Below, piece after piece: positions 40,868 to 50,692 of a DNA stretch of 64,000 nucleotides. This DNA comes from an uncultured Bacteroidaceae bacterium (GTDB lineage: Bacteria; Bacteroidota; Bacteroidia; Bacteroidales; Bacteroidaceae). Made by a program: the position numbers and the translations under genes. Within the stretch, counting starts at the first letter, position 1, and every line of letters starts with the position of its first letter. The notes under the pieces were generated by a model, which was given only the letters and a program-made list of their open reading frames with translations, was not told where the DNA came from and ran no database searches. Location of the stretch: contig CAJOLZ010000003.1 of NCBI GenBank assembly GCA_905235575.1, positions 1-64,000 on the forward strand, read 5' to 3'.

Positions 40868-40908
40868 AGTGGGGCATTCCTCAACGATGGGGAGTGCCCC
40901 ACTTTTTT
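40868..40908 (+). terminator. Intrinsic terminator after secDF
   Basis: AGTGGGGCATTCCTC ... GGGGAGTGCCCCACTTTTTT. Confidence 0.8.
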
Positions 40909-40932
40909 ATCCTGTTAAAGCAAGTTTCGAGA

Positions 40933-41391
40933 ATGGAAAACAAAAAGGAAATACAGATTCAGTTCCGGCTGGTGGACGTGAATCCGCTGCAGTTCGTCAA
41001 CCTGGCCGATAAATGGCCCGAGGGCGAGCAGCAAATCACAAACCAGCTGCAGTTCAACAGCGACACAGACCACCGACTGGTGCGTTGCACGGCTCACTTT
41101 GAATATAAGAAGAACGACATCACGCAGCTCATCATCGCCGTACAGTGCACATACGAATTCTCGCGCGAGAGCTGGAGCGCCATGTATCGGCTGCAGGGCG
41201 ACGAGTGGGTGTTGCCTGTCGGATTAGTGCAGCACATGGCCGACATCACCATCGGAGCCACACGCGGCATTCTGGCCGTAAAGAGCGAGGAGAACGGACT
41301 TCCGCGCATTGTGCTGCCCATGATTTCCGTAGCACAGTTCGTCCGCAACAACCTGAGCCTGAAACGTACGCCAGCCCCCACGGCGAACTGA
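40933..41391 (+). CDS. SecB-like / protein-export chaperone-like small protein
   Basis: 152 aa MENKKEIQIQFRLVDVNPLQF...; 'GLVQHMADITIGATRGILAVKSEENGLPRIVLPMISVAQF' resembles the SecB C-terminal helix/strand pattern; ATG at 40933. Confidence 0.5.
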   Translation: MENKKEIQIQFRLVDVNPLQFVNLADKWPEGEQQITNQLQFNSDTDHRLVRCTAHFEYKKNDITQLIIAVQCTYEFSRESWSAMYRLQGDEWVLPVGLVQHMADITIGATRGILAVKSEENGLPRIVLPMISVAQFVRNNLSLKRTPAPTAN

Positions 41392-41463
41392 CAATCGCTT
41401 CGCACTCCCCTGCCCCATGAAACTCAGCACAGTTCAGGCAGACTGATTCGTCGGGCAGAGAAA

Positions 41464-41543
41464 AGCACTGCGGTGCATCGCAAAACGCACCACGGTGCAT
41501 CGGTCTGCGCACCACGGTGCGTTGGCTGTCGCAGCGTGGTGCG
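41464..41543. repeat. 80-bp four-unit dyad element, copy 7 (inverted polarity)
   Basis: AGCACTGCGGTGCA-8-CGCACCACGGTGCA-8-CGCACCACGGTGCG-8-CGCAGCGTGGTGCG then TTTTTTT. Confidence 0.92.
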
Positions 41544-41570
41544 TTTTTTTGCATTCTGCAGCTGAGTTAT

Positions 41571-42833
41571 TCAGACATCAGCACGCTGCCGCACACGCGA
41601 CCCCACGAGGGCATAGAGCAACATGAGCACCTCGCCGGCCAGCACGAGTAGCCACGACCAGCGCCATCCGCCCATGTCCGCCAGTGCGCCCTGCACCAGC
41701 GGCAGGATGGCACCGCCCACCACGCCTATCATGAAGACGCCGGAGGCCACCGAGGTATACTTGCCCAGATGCGCCACCGAGAGCGTGAAGATGGCACCCC
41801 ACATGATGGAGTGGAACAGTCCCACAGCCACCAGCAGCCACGGCTGGTTCCAGACGATGGCGGCCGTCAGCAAGAGCGAAGCCATGACGGTTGTGAAGGT
41901 CAGTTGCACCCGCGGCGGAATGCGGCTCAAAGCGCTGCCACACAAGCGACCGACGAGCATCAGGCCCCAGTAGAGCGTGGCCATCAGCGTGATGGTGGAT
42001 ACATCGAGTTTCAGTTCGTCACGCGCATAGAGATTGATGTTGGCGCCCACGCACACCTCGCAACCTACGTAGAAGAAGATAGCCACCACGCCGAGTGTGA
42101 GGTGCGAGAAGCTCCAGACGCTCCGTTCCAACTGCTCACCCTCGGCAGCACGTGTGCCTTCGATATCGGGCAGCGACAGGCGCATCACCACCAGCAATAC
42201 GACTACGATGACCAGTGTGAGGACAAGGAAGGGCAGACGCAACTGCTCCACCTGCACGTCCTCCAGTGCCAGTCCGCCGAAGATGATGCCGGAGACGAAG
42301 TAGGGAGCCAGCGTGGTGCCCACCGAGTTGGCCGAACCGCCGATGGCCAGTCGCTGTATGGGCTGCGTGCCCTCCACATGACAGGCCGTCAGGTAGGGAT
42401 TGATGACCACCTGCAGAATGGTGGCCGAACTGCCCAGGACAAACGACCCGGCCAGCAGGACGAAGAAGCCCGTGGGGATGTGATAGTTCCCCACCGCAAG
42501 TGCGGCATCGGGGCGCGCTACGGTATAAGCGGCCGAGAGAAAATAGAGCGACAGCCCGACAACCATCACCACCAGGCCGCGCACCAGCGTGCCCTTGTAT
42601 CCGTGGCGGTTTATCCATCGCGAGCCCACGCCGCCGCAGAGCGGATAGGCCAGGAACCACGAGAAGGTGATGAGCGTAGCGAGCGTATTTTTCAGTCCCT
42701 GGGCCTGAGAGAGGAAGGCCGACTGCAGGGGACCTTGCAACTGCGAGTTGACGGTGGTCAGGAAGCCCACCACCAGGAAGAGGAACACCATGGCCACGAA
42801 AGGACCGAAATAGTTTGTCTGTTTCTGTGTCAT
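41571..42833 (-). CDS. MFS sugar transporter (FucP/NagP-like)
   Basis: 420 aa; 'YFGPFVAMVFLFLVVGFLTTVNSQLQGPLQSAF', 'NPYLTACHVEGTQPIQRLAIGGSANSVGTTLAPYF'. Confidence 0.85.
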   Translation of the reverse strand: MTQKQTNYFGPFVAMVFLFLVVGFLTTVNSQLQGPLQSAFLSQAQGLKNTLATLITFSWFLAYPLCGGVGSRWINRHGYKGTLVRGLVVMVVGLSLYFLSAAYTVARPDAALAVGNYHIPTGFFVLLAGSFVLGSSATILQVVINPYLTACHVEGTQPIQRLAIGGSANSVGTTLAPYFVSGIIFGGLALEDVQVEQLRLPFLVLTLVIVVVLLVVMRLSLPDIEGTRAAEGEQLERSVWSFSHLTLGVVAIFFYVGCEVCVGANINLYARDELKLDVSTITLMATLYWGLMLVGRLCGSALSRIPPRVQLTFTTVMASLLLTAAIVWNQPWLLVAVGLFHSIMWGAIFTLSVAHLGKYTSVASGVFMIGVVGGAILPLVQGALADMGGWRWSWLLVLAGEVLMLLYALVGSRVRQRADV

Positions 42834-42920
42834 ATCTTACTGATTTTCTGTGTTTCTATGGTTATGTCAGAGACGTGTGTGTGTATTGCGATGTGCAGTG
42901 GTCTGCCGAGTTCGGAAAAA

Positions 42921-43000
42921 CGCAACGTGGTGCGACAGCTGTCGCAGCGTGGTGCGAAGCCCGTCGCAACGTGGTGCGTCGGGCGTCAAAGCGTGGTGCA
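42921..43000. repeat. 80-bp four-unit dyad element, copy 8, overlapping the nagB 3' end
   Basis: CGCAACGTGGTGCG-8-CGCAGCGTGGTGCG-8-CGCAACGTGGTGCG-8-CAAAGCGTGGTGCA. Confidence 0.92.
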
Positions 43001-43738
43001 TTCCGCAAGGAGCTCCGCAGCATCGGCATCGAGCAGGAACTCGCAACATGGATGGTGCTGCAGGATGGACGCAGGCAGCTGGGGAGTGACAGGACCGCAT
43101 AGCATCTGATGCACGACGGTAGCTTTGTTTCGTCCCTTTGCCACCAGAACAATCCGACGCGCCTCCATGATGTCGGCCAGTCCCAACGTGACACCGCCGA
43201 GCCATTTCTCGGTCGGCGTGCCGGTCTCACGGCGTATCCGCTCTTCCAGCTCAGCGTTCATCTGCGTCACCCATGCGCGGCTCGTGAAAGGTGTTCCGGG
43301 CTGGTTGAATCCCAGATGGCCGTTCTCACCCAGTCCCAGCATGAGCAGGTCGATGCCGCCACGGTGGGCCAGTTCGTCTGTAAAACGCCGGCAGGCTGCG
43401 GAGAAATCGTCGCTCTCGGTGGGCAACATCAGGAAATGGTCGTCGTCCACTCCGAGCGCGTCCGTGATTTCAGTGCGGAGCATCGTGTAGCAGGCGCCGG
43501 CATAGTTGCGATCCACGCCCACCACTTCGTCAAGTCCGAAGAAGGTGGCGCGACGCACGTAGAACGGCTCGCTTCGCCATATCTCGGCCACACGGCGGTG
43601 CATATTGCCCGTGGTGCGTCCCGTGGAGAGCCCCACCACGCTGTCTGGTTTAGCCACAATCTGGTCTACGATGCGGCGGGCTGCAGCTTCGTCGAAACTG
43701 CGTTCGTCGGGCAAAACGGTGATACGGAACTTGCTCAT
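42986..43738 (-). CDS. nagB: Glucosamine-6-phosphate deaminase
   Basis: 250 aa; 'VVGLSTGRTTGNMHRRV', 'FFGLDEVVG', 'LMLGLGENGHLGFNQPGTPF'. Confidence 0.88.
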   Translation of the reverse strand: MSKFRITVLPDERSFDEAAARRIVDQIVAKPDSVVGLSTGRTTGNMHRRVAEIWRSEPFYVRRATFFGLDEVVGVDRNYAGACYTMLRTEITDALGVDDDHFLMLPTESDDFSAACRRFTDELAHRGGIDLLMLGLGENGHLGFNQPGTPFTSRAWVTQMNAELEERIRRETGTPTEKWLGGVTLGLADIMEARRIVLVAKGRNKATVVHQMLCGPVTPQLPASILQHHPCCEFLLDADAAELLAECTTL

Positions 43739-44706
43739 ATCTCTTTATTCATGGCCACCACAGCCGCACCCAGCAGCCCGATATGTTGGGCATCGAGTTT
43801 CGTCAGGGTCACTCCGTGGGTTACGAATCGCAGCGTTTCGGCTTGCAAATGGGGCTGCATGCGCTCCAGCATATATCCGTCGGCCACGATGCTTCCGCCA
43901 AGCACGACAGCCTCGGGGTCGGACATTCGCACCATGTTCATCACCAGTTGCGAGAGCACCTGGGCAGCATTCTCGACCAAGACGCAGCAGAGTGCATCGG
44001 AATGCTCACGCGCCAGGCGGTAGACCTCGTTCACGGAGATGCGACTGCCATCGGCGGGCAGGGTGAGATGTGTCTCGTAGCGGTCGTAGAGCAGGCGGGC
44101 ACACATATCGAAACCCACGCCGGCTGCCAGTGTTTCCACACAATTCCGACGACCGCAGACACATTGGGTGCCTACCGCGAGGTCGACCGTGGTGTGTCCT
44201 ACTTCTCCAGCATTGAAATGGCCGCCGCGCAGGGGATGTCCGTCAACGACAGTGCAGGCTGCGATGCCCGTTCCCACATTGATGTAAACCAGGTTACGCG
44301 TCACGCGTCCCATGCCCCACTCCATCTCGGCGCGGGCTGCACTCTTCACGTCATTGTCTATGTAGCACGGAATGCCGTATCGTTCGGTCAGTTCGTTCGC
44401 CAACGGGATGGGGAAGGTGCGGCTCGGGTCGATTTGCTCCCACACGCCACGCTTCACATCGACTCGACCCACCAGCCCTACGCCCATGGCCACAAGTTCG
44501 TCCTGTGCATTGGTCTCGTGGGAAAGGTAGTCGTCGAGCGAATCGAATATAAGCTGACGTGCCTGCTGCTGGTTGAGGAAGTCCGAGGGATAGCACTTGC
44601 TGTGCAGGATGCGCCCCGTCTCGTCCACCTCGCCAACAAGCAGTTTGGTGCCTCCCAGGTCGATGCCTAAATAGGTCTTTTTCTTCATCTCCAGGTCACT
44701 TTTCAT
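43735..44706 (-). CDS. ROK family sugar kinase/regulator
   Basis: 323 aa; 'LGIDLGGTKLLVGEV', 'GHTTVDLAVGTQCVCGRRNCVETLAAG' zinc motif. Confidence 0.88.
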   Translation of the reverse strand: MKSDLEMKKKTYLGIDLGGTKLLVGEVDETGRILHSKCYPSDFLNQQQARQLIFDSLDDYLSHETNAQDELVAMGVGLVGRVDVKRGVWEQIDPSRTFPIPLANELTERYGIPCYIDNDVKSAARAEMEWGMGRVTRNLVYINVGTGIAACTVVDGHPLRGGHFNAGEVGHTTVDLAVGTQCVCGRRNCVETLAAGVGFDMCARLLYDRYETHLTLPADGSRISVNEVYRLAREHSDALCCVLVENAAQVLSQLVMNMVRMSDPEAVVLGGSIVADGYMLERMQPHLQAETLRFVTHGVTLTKLDAQHIGLLGAAVVAMNKEI

Positions 44707-45518
44707 TTATTCTTGAATGGGTCACCCTTCGGATCACGGCTCACCACCCATCGGAAAGCGTTCACGAAAAGCAGGTTCTGGGTAGCATCGATGAACTCTT
44801 CATCGCCATGACCCATGTTCAGGTATATCATGCGGTACTTCTTGTTGGTCCACACGATGGGGAAATCGCCCCACTTCACCACGTCCTTGATACCAAAGGG
44901 ATACATCTTCTGGGAGATGGAGACGAGCACTTCCACGTCGGAGTTATCGCGCGGACTGGGTTGCCACTGATAGAACTCGCTGGCAGGTACCACGAACGAG
45001 GCGGGCAGGCTACGCGTCACGGGGTGTTCGTTGGTGTCGCACTCCACCAGCGCAGGCTGTGGCGGCCAGTTGTTGCAATAGAACGCGCCGCAACCCAGGA
45101 ACTTGTTGAACCAAGGCCAGTTGGTGCGTCGGTCGTTGTATGCCGATGCATGGAAACCTATCCACCCGCCACCGTTCTCGATATACTTCTCGAAGGCCTC
45201 GCGCTGTTCGTTTCCACCCGGAATAGCATTCAGACTGATGATGATGCTGTAGTCTTTCAACTTTTCGTAGGGATAATCGGCCAGCGAGGTGGTCACATCC
45301 ATAATCCATCCCTCGCCATACGTCAGTTTGTGGAAGAAATTGATGGCTTGCTTATCAAACTGCACGTGAGCCTCCTCAGCTCCGGGTTCGTAGTGCAGAA
45401 GGGCACGGAAACGCGGTCCGCCAGCATAGTCGGCAGCATACTCACCATTATTCTGTGCCGATATACTCAGGCACGCCAGGCAAACACCCAGCAACATGAA
45501 AATTCTGAATCCTTTCAT
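44703..45518 (-). CDS. ThuA-domain protein
   Basis: 271 aa; 'YIENGGGWIGFHASAYN', 'FPIVWTNKKYRMIYLNMGHGDE'. Confidence 0.8.
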   Translation of the reverse strand: MKGFRIFMLLGVCLACLSISAQNNGEYAADYAGGPRFRALLHYEPGAEEAHVQFDKQAINFFHKLTYGEGWIMDVTTSLADYPYEKLKDYSIIISLNAIPGGNEQREAFEKYIENGGGWIGFHASAYNDRRTNWPWFNKFLGCGAFYCNNWPPQPALVECDTNEHPVTRSLPASFVVPASEFYQWQPSPRDNSDVEVLVSISQKMYPFGIKDVVKWGDFPIVWTNKKYRMIYLNMGHGDEEFIDATQNLLFVNAFRWVVSRDPKGDPFKNK

Positions 45519-45530
45519 CTTATCTGATTT

Positions 45531-47963
45531 TTATTGTTTATCATTCTCTATTTCGGCCAGTAACGAGAGGAATTTGCCAGCCGGTGTCAGCCACACTTCC
45601 TTGTAGCATGCATTGTTCGTCTTCGGCCAGTAGGGTATATCGTCGTCGCCCTCCGACCGTATTCCTACCGGTATCTCGCCCACAATCTCACCCGACGAGA
45701 AACTGTCCATCGAAGGGTATCGATGTCCCTCTCCATAGATGAGCGATTGACAGAAGGGGTTCTTGCCCACCGTCCAGTAGAGTTGCTCACGCCCCATTTG
45801 CAGCAGTTCATCGTCGTCCAAGAAGCGGCCGCAGACTGCAGCGGCTTTTCCCGTGGAGAGGATGATGGCCTCGTTTCCGTTGAAGATGCCAAACCATACT
45901 GGGAAACGACGCACGAAACGGCCGTCAGCCAAAGCCACACCTCGACGAATCTGACGCTCGAAACGCATCGGCGCATCCTGCGGAGCAAACAGATGAAGCG
46001 CATAGAAGCCAGCCGAATCGAGATATTCCTCCGGCTGATATACGCCTGAGGGAGCCATCCCATAAGGCGCGGTATATGGCAAAAGTTGCTTCAGATAGCC
46101 TCCATAGAGAGCCACAGCCTGACGCCACTCGGCACAGTCGGGATGAGCAGGTTGCGTCTGACACAATGCCACGAGCGACTGCATGAAAAGTTGTTCGCGA
46201 GACTGATGAATGTAGTGAACAATGGAGCGACGTGTGGTATCGCGATAGAAGTATCCGTTCATATCGCTTTCGCGCTCCTGACACTTCAAAGTATAGCGGA
46301 TAAACTCAGCCGCGTCGTGGGCATAACGCACTTCGCCCGTCAGACGGAACATCTGCGAAGCAGCCCAACTCATGGTTGCATGGTACTGGGCTGGCGAAGT
46401 GTTATAGGTGTGCTCCATGACGTGAGGGAAAACGTCGTATCCATCGCGGCGGAACTTGTCGACGGCAAAGGCATAGTCCACCAAAGCAGCCTGCTGCAGA
46501 CTGTCACGGAAGGGACTCTGAGGCATAACCTGAGCAGCATAAGCCTCATAGGCAGCATAAAGGAAATTGTCATAAGCAACATTCTGCTTGCGCACGGTGT
46601 GGATATCATCATCGGTGCCCTCGATACCGTCGGTCCAATGCAACAAACCCATGCTGCTGGCATGATATCCGTCACCCAAACGACAGTTCAGCACAAAGCG
46701 CAAGCCCCATTCTGCCTCCTCCAACAAACGTCCGGCCAGCGTTGGATGTGAGTCTTTCCGACTCTCATAAGCCTCGAGCAGTGCATAAGCCACGTCGGCC
46801 GATTGAAGCGTTTGCTGCGAGAGGTCGCCAGCATCATGCCAACCACCGCCATAAGACACTTTCGTTCCTTCGAAATGACAGAACAGATCCGTGTGACAAG
46901 GGCCATGAATACCCTCCACAGCATAGCCGCATCGCTGGCAGAAAATATAATTCAGCAAACGCCACTGAGCATCGATGAAAACATCATCAGCTATGCTAAA
47001 AGGCTCCGTGCGACTGTCGCCAACACTGAGAACATACCGACCAGCCTTGTGAAACGAGGAGAAATCTATCTCACCGAAATGGCCGATACTGGTTGCGACA
47101 GGCCTTACACGCCCTTCAAAGACAGTCTTTCCAGTCTCTGCCTCCAGTAAGGCAAATTTTCGTTCGGTGTCGTCTACAACAATCGCTGTCTTTGAGCCTT
47201 GCGTCAGATAGCCTGACATGGAATACACAATACGCCCTTGCTCGGGTTCCCATCCCAGTTCACGGTCAGTTCGTTCCACCTTTTCCATGCGAATGTTGCG
47301 CACAAGATAGATAAAGCTGTCACACGTCGCCAAGTTCCGCCCTTTTAGGTCCGTATAAAAACTCAGGCTTCTCACCTCATCGCGCTTCAAGCCGTCTATC
47401 TCAAACACGACCTTGTTCCACCGATTGTTTGAGAGGTTTATGAGATGTGCCCCGAGCGAACCCCACGAAGAGTTCTGTAACTGAAGGTTAAGATTCATAA
47501 TTGCCGTGCCCTCGCACTGGGGAAATACTTCCATCGTCAGACGATTGAAATCCTCCATATTGCGTCCATGCAGATTGAACGAGCATCTGGCCGCACCGTA
47601 TGTGGCATAGTCAGGGTCGTCGGGAGAGCCCTTGGCCCGGCGGCCTGTGGAGACTGGCAGGCTCATTCGCAACGTGCTGTCGGCAACATAAGAGAGCGTG
47701 GCTAATCCACCTCCATTCCAGTCGGTCAACGCAGGCACAATGGGCAATTGTTCGCTGTGCAATACCGGTTTCTGTAATTGGTATGTCTCGAGCGAACGTG
47801 TACCATTGAGCGGCAATGGGCGATGCAGGATATCCGAAGCCTGCAACTGAGCGTTGAGCAACGTGTCGGAGCTCAGATTGACATCCGATGCAACTCTATG
47901 TGCCGTACTGCCACAGGCACAAAACACCTCGGCACAGAGAATTATGAAAAATGGGCGACACAT
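45531..47963 (-). CDS. Glycoside hydrolase family 9 with N-terminal Ig-like (CelD_N) region
   Basis: 810 aa; 'VSYGGGWHDAGDLSQQTLQSADVAYALLEAYE', 'NNACYKEVWLTPAGKFLSLLAEIE'. Confidence 0.8.
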   Translation of the reverse strand: MCRPFFIILCAEVFCACGSTAHRVASDVNLSSDTLLNAQLQASDILHRPLPLNGTRSLETYQLQKPVLHSEQLPIVPALTDWNGGGLATLSYVADSTLRMSLPVSTGRRAKGSPDDPDYATYGAARCSFNLHGRNMEDFNRLTMEVFPQCEGTAIMNLNLQLQNSSWGSLGAHLINLSNNRWNKVVFEIDGLKRDEVRSLSFYTDLKGRNLATCDSFIYLVRNIRMEKVERTDRELGWEPEQGRIVYSMSGYLTQGSKTAIVVDDTERKFALLEAETGKTVFEGRVRPVATSIGHFGEIDFSSFHKAGRYVLSVGDSRTEPFSIADDVFIDAQWRLLNYIFCQRCGYAVEGIHGPCHTDLFCHFEGTKVSYGGGWHDAGDLSQQTLQSADVAYALLEAYESRKDSHPTLAGRLLEEAEWGLRFVLNCRLGDGYHASSMGLLHWTDGIEGTDDDIHTVRKQNVAYDNFLYAAYEAYAAQVMPQSPFRDSLQQAALVDYAFAVDKFRRDGYDVFPHVMEHTYNTSPAQYHATMSWAASQMFRLTGEVRYAHDAAEFIRYTLKCQERESDMNGYFYRDTTRRSIVHYIHQSREQLFMQSLVALCQTQPAHPDCAEWRQAVALYGGYLKQLLPYTAPYGMAPSGVYQPEEYLDSAGFYALHLFAPQDAPMRFERQIRRGVALADGRFVRRFPVWFGIFNGNEAIILSTGKAAAVCGRFLDDDELLQMGREQLYWTVGKNPFCQSLIYGEGHRYPSMDSFSSGEIVGEIPVGIRSEGDDDIPYWPKTNNACYKEVWLTPAGKFLSLLAEIENDKQ

Positions 47964-49690
47964 TATTCCCCGTCCTTCAATGTCCAGTGGATTGAATTCT
48001 CAAGCAGCTTCACAAAAGAAGAGTTGTCAAACAGCGATTTGCTGTGCCCAAATTGAAAGTAGACATTACGTGCTGGCTTCTCGGGATTTATCCACACTAC
48101 GGGGTGGTCGCCCATTTTTATGTTAGTCTCTGTCGTATAGCTTGCCTCGTCAACATGCGCCAAAACATGAACGTTTGGACGCGGATTCTCTTCGTATATA
48201 TACCATTCATCGCCACCGATAACGAACGTGCCGGGAACATCCTTCATTACCGGATGCACGCGGTCTTCCACTTGCACCGTACCGTCGCTTGTTTCAGCAA
48301 TATAGTTCTTATAACGAATCTTGCCCATAAAGTCGGAGAACCAGCCCCACATGGAATATCCATCGAAATCGCCGAGCAGCGAAGCATGATGGAAGCCGAT
48401 GTAACCTCCTGTTCCACGGTCGATATAGTTCTGCAAATCTTTCTGAGCAGCCTCACTCCACGCATAGGGCGGATAGTTCAACTGGAGAATAAGATGATAG
48501 GTGGCTATCTCGTCAGACTTAATGTCCTTGGCCGAGTTAAGCACTGTCAGTTCCATATTGAAACGCTCCTTGTTGTCCTCCAACCATTGCAGACCAGCGG
48601 CTGTGAAGCCCTCATGCAGTCCACCACGCTCGGCCAAAACCAAAACGCGACGTGGTGGTATGGTGCCTCTTTTATTCTGAATCAAGCTCTGATAGAGTGT
48701 GCGGCGCTCGTCACCCTGCGCATTGTCACTGGCATAGTCCCAGTACATTCCACCACGCAAATTGTTGTCCAGAATGTATTGACACTTCTCTGCCAACGAA
48801 CGTGCATCTTCATAAGCCCATATAAGTTCGCCATTGGCATTAGTGATGTAGGGGAACTTTCCCTCGTCGTCCCATCGCAAGTCATAACCTTGAGGAAGAC
48901 GCCCCGTGCGATGATACTCTCGCAATCCTTCATCATCACGCTTACCCTTTCCATAGAAAGGCACACCCATCACCAATTTCTCGCGCGGCACACCAGCTTT
49001 CAAGTGAGCCTCCACAGCCTGAGATGACGTGCAATAACCAGCATGGGGAGAGGGGAAAAGTGCTGCATGGTGTTTCGGAGCATTGCCCATGTCGTAAGCC
49101 ATCACATTCACGAGGTCCATATACTGGATACAGGATTTAAAATCGATGTACTTAGCATTGCATACCGTTGCCGCCGTTACCAGTTTCTGTTTGCCTAAGA
49201 CTTTGCGAAGGTCACGCATCAGAAGGGTGAAGTTCTCCGTATCCTGCGGCGATGAGGATATGTTCGCAGAACTCTGTGTAGGATACTCCCAATCGATATC
49301 GATACCATCCAATCCAAACTCATCCACTACTCGCTTGCAGTCCTTGGCAAAGGCCATGCGGTTCACATCGGACGCAGCCATCTCACTGAAACGTCCGCTT
49401 CCCCAACCTCCGACGGAAAGCACCACCTTCAAGGCTGGGTTCTGTTGCTTCAAGCCAACTATCATGCGCAGACGGTTCGGATTGTCGATGTTCACACCGT
49501 TAAATGTTTCGTTCACAGATCCGAAAGCATAGTTGATATGTGTCATCGTCATGGGGTCGGGCACTTCACGCGTCCATGATGTCACATAGGCAACAATAAC
49601 TGTGTTATCCACTGTTTTCTTCTTCCCTACTGCCGTTGCAGACAGCAATACAGCAGCCACGAAGGCCAACACTTTCATGCTTGTTCTCAT
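47963..49690 (-). CDS. GH18 chitinase-type domain fused to a C-terminal ThuA domain
   Basis: 575 aa; GH18 'LDGIDIDWEYP' (DxxDxDxE) and 'VVLSVGGWG'; C-terminal 'GTGGYIGFHHASLLGDFDGYSMWGWF... HPVVWINPEKPARNVYFQFGHS' ThuA-like. Confidence 0.85.
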   Translation of the reverse strand: MRTSMKVLAFVAAVLLSATAVGKKKTVDNTVIVAYVTSWTREVPDPMTMTHINYAFGSVNETFNGVNIDNPNRLRMIVGLKQQNPALKVVLSVGGWGSGRFSEMAASDVNRMAFAKDCKRVVDEFGLDGIDIDWEYPTQSSANISSSPQDTENFTLLMRDLRKVLGKQKLVTAATVCNAKYIDFKSCIQYMDLVNVMAYDMGNAPKHHAALFPSPHAGYCTSSQAVEAHLKAGVPREKLVMGVPFYGKGKRDDEGLREYHRTGRLPQGYDLRWDDEGKFPYITNANGELIWAYEDARSLAEKCQYILDNNLRGGMYWDYASDNAQGDERRTLYQSLIQNKRGTIPPRRVLVLAERGGLHEGFTAAGLQWLEDNKERFNMELTVLNSAKDIKSDEIATYHLILQLNYPPYAWSEAAQKDLQNYIDRGTGGYIGFHHASLLGDFDGYSMWGWFSDFMGKIRYKNYIAETSDGTVQVEDRVHPVMKDVPGTFVIGGDEWYIYEENPRPNVHVLAHVDEASYTTETNIKMGDHPVVWINPEKPARNVYFQFGHSKSLFDNSSFVKLLENSIHWTLKDGE

Positions 49691-49726
49691 ATCCTGAATC
49701 TTTAATTATTATATTTCACTCCCGTT

Positions 49727-50677
49727 CTAACTTTGTCTTTTCATTCCGTCCATAGCAACTGCACCGGCACCAAGAAGGCTGATGAGATGCGGATCGAGTT
49801 TCGTGAGCACAACGCCACCGGTGACAAAGCGCACAGTGACAGTTTGAAGTTTCTCGCGGATTCGCTCCAGAAGGTAACCGTCGGCCACCATTTCTCCTCC
49901 AAGAATGACAGTGTCTGGGTCAGAGACACGCACAAGATCCATGATGAGGTTTGCCATTGCTTCGGCAGCATTATCTACAAGTTTCTTGCACAGCGGGTCA
50001 TCCTGCTGACAGAGACGGAAGACATCGGGTACATGAATGCGACCGCGCTGAGGTATTTCGAGTTTCGTGTCGTAGTATTTACATAGGAATCGAGCCTGAC
50101 GGTCAAGTCCTACACTCGAAGCGATGGTCTCCACACAATCCATGCGTCCGCAAGGACAGCGCAGTCCCACCTGCACTCCCACTCGCAGGTGTCCAACCTC
50201 GCCAGCGTTGAAATGACTGCCACGTACCTGTCTGCCACCTATCACCAGACTGGCTGCAATGCCCGTGCCTACATAGATATAGATGAAGTCCTGTGTCTGC
50301 TGTCCCAAGCCCCATCTGATGACAGCACGTGTAGCGCTTTTCACATCATTGTCGATAAAGCAGGGGATACCTGTCCACTCACTCAGTTCGGCAGCCAGGT
50401 TGATGGGATGTGTGCGTTGAGGGTCAATCTGGTACCAGATGCCCTCGTCTGCATTCACACGACCTATGAGCCCCAGTCCGATGGCCTCGGGACATTCGTT
50501 GCCCCACTCAGGTCCACCGCGAAAGTCTTCAAGGGTCGATTTAATTATCTCGAAGGCCGACTCCTGATTGAAGAAATCCAGCCGATAGTCTTTTTTCCTG
50601 AGGATGGTACCTTCATCGGTGATTTCGCCTATCATCAGCTGATAACCACTCAGATTGATGCCTAAATATGTTTTCAT
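49727..50677 (-). CDS. ROK family sugar kinase/regulator, second copy
   Basis: 316 aa; 'GHLRVGVQVGLRCPCGRMDCVETIASS'. Confidence 0.88.
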   Translation of the reverse strand: MKTYLGINLSGYQLMIGEITDEGTILRKKDYRLDFFNQESAFEIIKSTLEDFRGGPEWGNECPEAIGLGLIGRVNADEGIWYQIDPQRTHPINLAAELSEWTGIPCFIDNDVKSATRAVIRWGLGQQTQDFIYIYVGTGIAASLVIGGRQVRGSHFNAGEVGHLRVGVQVGLRCPCGRMDCVETIASSVGLDRQARFLCKYYDTKLEIPQRGRIHVPDVFRLCQQDDPLCKKLVDNAAEAMANLIMDLVRVSDPDTVILGGEMVADGYLLERIREKLQTVTVRFVTGGVVLTKLDPHLISLLGAGAVAMDGMKRQS

Positions 50678-50692
50678 GTATTCAGATGCTTT

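Noticed and set aside
42921-43000. Target-site duplication around element copy 8 (TTCGGAA / TTCCGC)
   Set aside because: Not a convincing direct repeat; other copies show no consistent TSD
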